DNA of 9,922 nucleotides from CFX5 sp964568485. Lineage in GTDB: Bacteria; Chloroflexota; Anaerolineae; Caldilineales; Caldilineaceae. The DNA is taken from assembly GCA_964568485.1 (NCBI GenBank), contig CAZMRA010000191.1, forward strand, positions 1 to 9,922, in the 5' to 3' direction. The notes under the pieces are model-generated. The model ran no database searches. It was given only the letters and a program-made list of their open reading frames with translations, and was not told where the DNA came from. Shown here piece by piece: positions 6,723-9,922 of the stretch (positions within the stretch are counted from its first letter, which is position 1; each line of letters starts with the position of its first letter). The position numbers and the translations under genes were made by a program.

Positions 6723-6757
6723 GAGGGGTGACGAATGTCCGTCATCCCTCGTTTTAT
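6723..6757 (+). terminator. Intrinsic (Rho-independent) terminator after the dehydrogenase
   Basis: GAGGGGTGACG (6723-6733) pairs with CGTCATCCCTC (6740-6750) over 11 bp with a single G-U pair and a 6-base loop. It is followed at once by GTTTTAT. It begins 17 bases after the dehydrogenase stop. The long GC-rich stem and T-run make it the clearest terminator in the window. Confidence 0.88.
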
Positions 6758-6769
6758 CATACGCCGATC

Positions 6770-7483
6770 ATGAGTGAGTCACTCCCCAGGCAGCCCCAAT
6801 CTACTAACTCAGCTGCCAAGCTCCTCCACATGTGGCAGCAGGTGCCATTTCTCGCTGGCTTGACACCGGAGGTCGTCCAGGTATTGGCGAACGTCGCGTC
6901 GCGCCATCAGTATCTGGCTGGAGCTACGATCTTTAGCGAAGGGGAGTTGGTTACTGGCTTCTATTTGATTGAAGAAGGCAGTGTCAAAATCTGCCGCTTC
7001 AGCAAGGAAGGGCGTGAGCACACGCTGCACCTCCTGCAAGCCGGTGATACTTTTAACGACGTGGCGGCATTTGATGGTGGCCTCAATCCGGCGACGGCGA
7101 TTGCCTTCTCGAATGCGGTGGTGTGGCGAATTGCCCGCGCCGATCTGCAACAGTTGACCCTCCGCTACCCGGCGCTGGCGTGGGCCTTGTTGGAGAGTAT
7201 TTCGCGGCGGGCGCGCTATTTGGTAGACATGGTGCAGGATCTCTCGGCGCGTCACGTCAAGGCCCGGCTGGCGCGGCTGCTGCTGGAACAGGCGCAAGCG
7301 AGCGAGCAACCACTGGAGATCCAACTGTTAACGCAGGAAGAGCTGGCGAGCCGACTGGGCACGGTGCGCGAGGTGGTGGGACGGGCGCTCCGCAACTTGG
7401 CGACGAATGGGATCATCGAAGTTGACCGCCAGCGGCTCGTGATTCTTGATCTTGATCGACTGGCCGAAGAGGCCGAATTGTGA
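6770..7483 (+). CDS. Crp/Fnr-family transcriptional regulator
   Basis: From the ATG at 6770 the protein has 237 residues. A cyclic-nucleotide-binding-type beta-roll spans about 24-135 (PFLAGLTPE at the start, FYLIEEGSVKICRFSKEGRE in the middle). A dimerisation helix follows around 125-160, then a Crp-type winged helix with LTQEELASRLGTVREVVGRAL (about 177-197). The phosphate-binding cassette reads FNDVAAFDGGLNPATA (about 85-100). The arginine that holds the cAMP phosphate in E. coli CRP is replaced by proline, so cAMP is unlikely to be the ligand. There is one cysteine (C65), so no Fnr-type iron-sulfur cluster. An upstream in-frame GTG at 6728 lies inside the terminator stem and is rejected as the start. 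No Shine-Dalgarno sequence precedes 6770. The cupin gene follows 167 bases downstream. The signal it senses is unknown. Confidence 0.88.
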   Translation: MSESLPRQPQSTNSAAKLLHMWQQVPFLAGLTPEVVQVLANVASRHQYLAGATIFSEGELVTGFYLIEEGSVKICRFSKEGREHTLHLLQAGDTFNDVAAFDGGLNPATAIAFSNAVVWRIARADLQQLTLRYPALAWALLESISRRARYLVDMVQDLSARHVKARLARLLLEQAQASEQPLEIQLLTQEELASRLGTVREVVGRALRNLATNGIIEVDRQRLVILDLDRLAEEAEL

Positions 7484-7577
7484 ACTTTCCCCGCTTGTCC
7501 CCGCTGAATTTCCTCCCTAGCAAGCGAAAATCTGCCCCGCGCTGAGACTTTGGTCGTAGCGCATCCCCTCACAAGCC

Positions 7578-7586
7578 TGATAAAGT
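7578..7586 (+). promoter_or_regulatory. Possible extended -10 promoter for the cupin gene
   Basis: TGATAAAGT fits an extended -10 element (TG-N-TAAAGT), but there is no good -35. TCACA repeats occur at 7569-7573 and 7586-7590 without an inverted partner. It would give a leader of about 58 bases before the ATG at 7651. This is weak evidence. Confidence 0.25.
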
Positions 7587-7637
7587 CACAGCTAGCGTGT
7601 CTCCGCCAGCGCGTGGGCCGGAGCTAGACGTAGTCAT

Positions 7638-7647
7638 GAGGGGAGAG
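7638..7647 (+). promoter_or_regulatory. Strong ribosome binding site that sets the cupin start
   Basis: GAGGGGAGAG, with GGGGAG 5 bases before the ATG at 7651, decides for this start over the in-frame GTG at 7597 and the ATG at 7636, neither of which has a ribosome binding site. Confidence 0.8.
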
Positions 7648-7650
7648 TTG

Positions 7651-7980
7651 ATGAGCACACCCTATCTTTTCTTTGAACAGCTGGAACAAGAGATTCCCGA
7701 GATCCCAGCCGACGGCATTGTCAGCCGCCTGTTGGTCAACACACCGGAAGCGAAGGTTACCCTCTTCGGCTTTGCGGCTGGGCAGGCCCTGTCGGAGCAC
7801 ACCGCAGCGCGGCCGGTGCTGCTCTATATTGTGCGCGGCGAGGCCAGCATTACCCTGGCCGACCAAGCATTCAGTGCTAAACCCGGCACCTTGATCCAAA
7901 TGGCAGCCCGCCTGCCGCACAGTGTCTCGGCTGAGACCGAGTTGGTTATGCTGCTGATCATGGTGGCTGGCAACGGCTAG
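7651..7980 (+). CDS. Small single-domain cupin protein
   Basis: This 109-residue cytosolic protein is a single cupin beta-barrel. The first motif reads GQALSEHTAARPVLLYIVRGEA (about 44-65). H50 is present, but the second histidine and the glutamate of the classic HxH...E metal set are replaced (A52 and hydrophobic residues). The second motif keeps KPGT (77-80) and the conserved PH (89-90). Small cupins with an EHTA-type motif are common in bacteria and mostly uncharacterised. With two candidate histidines left (H50, H90) it may bind metal weakly or act as a ligand sensor rather than an enzyme. It follows the Crp/Fnr gene with 167 bases between them and ends 21 bases before the 3' end of the convergent RarA gene. 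The start is chosen from the strong ribosome binding site. Confidence 0.82.
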   Translation: MSTPYLFFEQLEQEIPEIPADGIVSRLLVNTPEAKVTLFGFAAGQALSEHTAARPVLLYIVRGEASITLADQAFSAKPGTLIQMAARLPHSVSAETELVMLLIMVAGNG

Positions 7981-7989
7981 CTTTCAGGT

Positions 7990-8001
7990 ACCGGGCGCCG
8001 G

Positions 8002-8002
<1 letters not shown>
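7990..8002. repeat. Short GC hairpin between convergent genes
   Basis: ACCGG (7990-7994) and CCGGT (7998-8002) form a 5-bp stem with a 3-base loop in the 21-base gap between the cupin and RarA stops. It might contribute to bidirectional termination, but there is no T-run on either side. Confidence 0.3.

Positions 8003-9922
<1,920 letters not shown>

Noticed and set aside
6728..6769. GTG start giving the Crp/Fnr protein 14 extra residues
   Set aside because: The codon lies inside the terminator stem and the added residues are not typical of the family; the ATG at 6770 is preferred.
7488..7526. Direct repeat TCCCCGCT (7488-7495, 7498-7505) and inverted repeat CGCTTG/CAAGCG (7492-7497, 7521-7526) as a terminator after the Crp/Fnr gene
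   Set aside because: The stem is short with a long loop and no T-run follows, so it is more likely chance.
7597..7650. GTG start at 7597 or ATG at 7636 for the cupin
   Set aside because: Neither has a ribosome binding site, whereas the ATG at 7651 has a near-ideal one that covers the region just after the 7636 ATG.

Overview
The window reads as an ordinary bacterial chromosome segment. It holds nine protein-coding genes, seven on the plus strand and two on the minus strand, packed closely. I see no rRNA, tRNA, CRISPR array, transposase or phage gene. The gene families suggest Chloroflexota (a Herpetosiphon- or Chloroflexus-like organism): a large ATPase-plus-TPR regulator type, a Crp/Fnr regulator beside a tiny cupin, and a RarA with a long extra C-terminus. 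Frequent TTG leucine and CAA glutamine codons in moderately GC-rich DNA fit this. The assignment is an inference and nothing in the window proves it.

Region 1 (1-1240) is the C-terminal end of a TPR protein, probably a STAND-type signalling ATPase whose ATPase part lies to the left of the window. Region 2 (1393-4647) is a compact operon: an NAD-dependent sugar-nucleotide epimerase/dehydratase, an M20-family metal-dependent amidohydrolase (allantoate/N-carbamoyl amino acid type), and a Gfo/Idh/MocA oxidoreductase. The first two genes overlap and the third follows after 41 bases, so they probably serve one pathway, whose substrate I cannot name. Region 3 (4644-5351, minus) is a family 16 (METTL21-like) methyltransferase. 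It converges on the operon so tightly that the two stop codons share the palindrome CTAG.

Region 4 (5352-5679) is a 328-base divergent intergenic region. It holds several dyads: a 12-bp palindrome, two abutting hairpins (one a perfect 16-bp palindrome), and a TTTGA-N6-TCAAA site with Crp/Fnr geometry. It ends in a plausible sigma70 promoter. Region 5 (5680-6757) is a medium-chain zinc alcohol/polyol dehydrogenase that has lost all four structural-zinc cysteines. It is closed by a convincing intrinsic terminator. Region 6 (6770-7980) is a Crp/Fnr-family regulator followed by a very small cupin. The regulator start is placed after the terminator rather than at the GTG inside it, and the cupin start is set by a strong Shine-Dalgarno sequence.

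Region 7 (8002-9922, minus) is the RarA/MgsA AAA+ ATPase without its N-terminus, which runs off the right edge. About 300 residues with a degenerate SAM-methyltransferase-like fold follow the normal RarA end.

The most notable items are the RarA-methyltransferase-like fusion, the dehydrogenase without structural-zinc ligands, the regulatory architecture upstream of that dehydrogenase, and the unassigned three-gene catabolic-looking operon. I do not see a clear defence, mobile or retron-like system.
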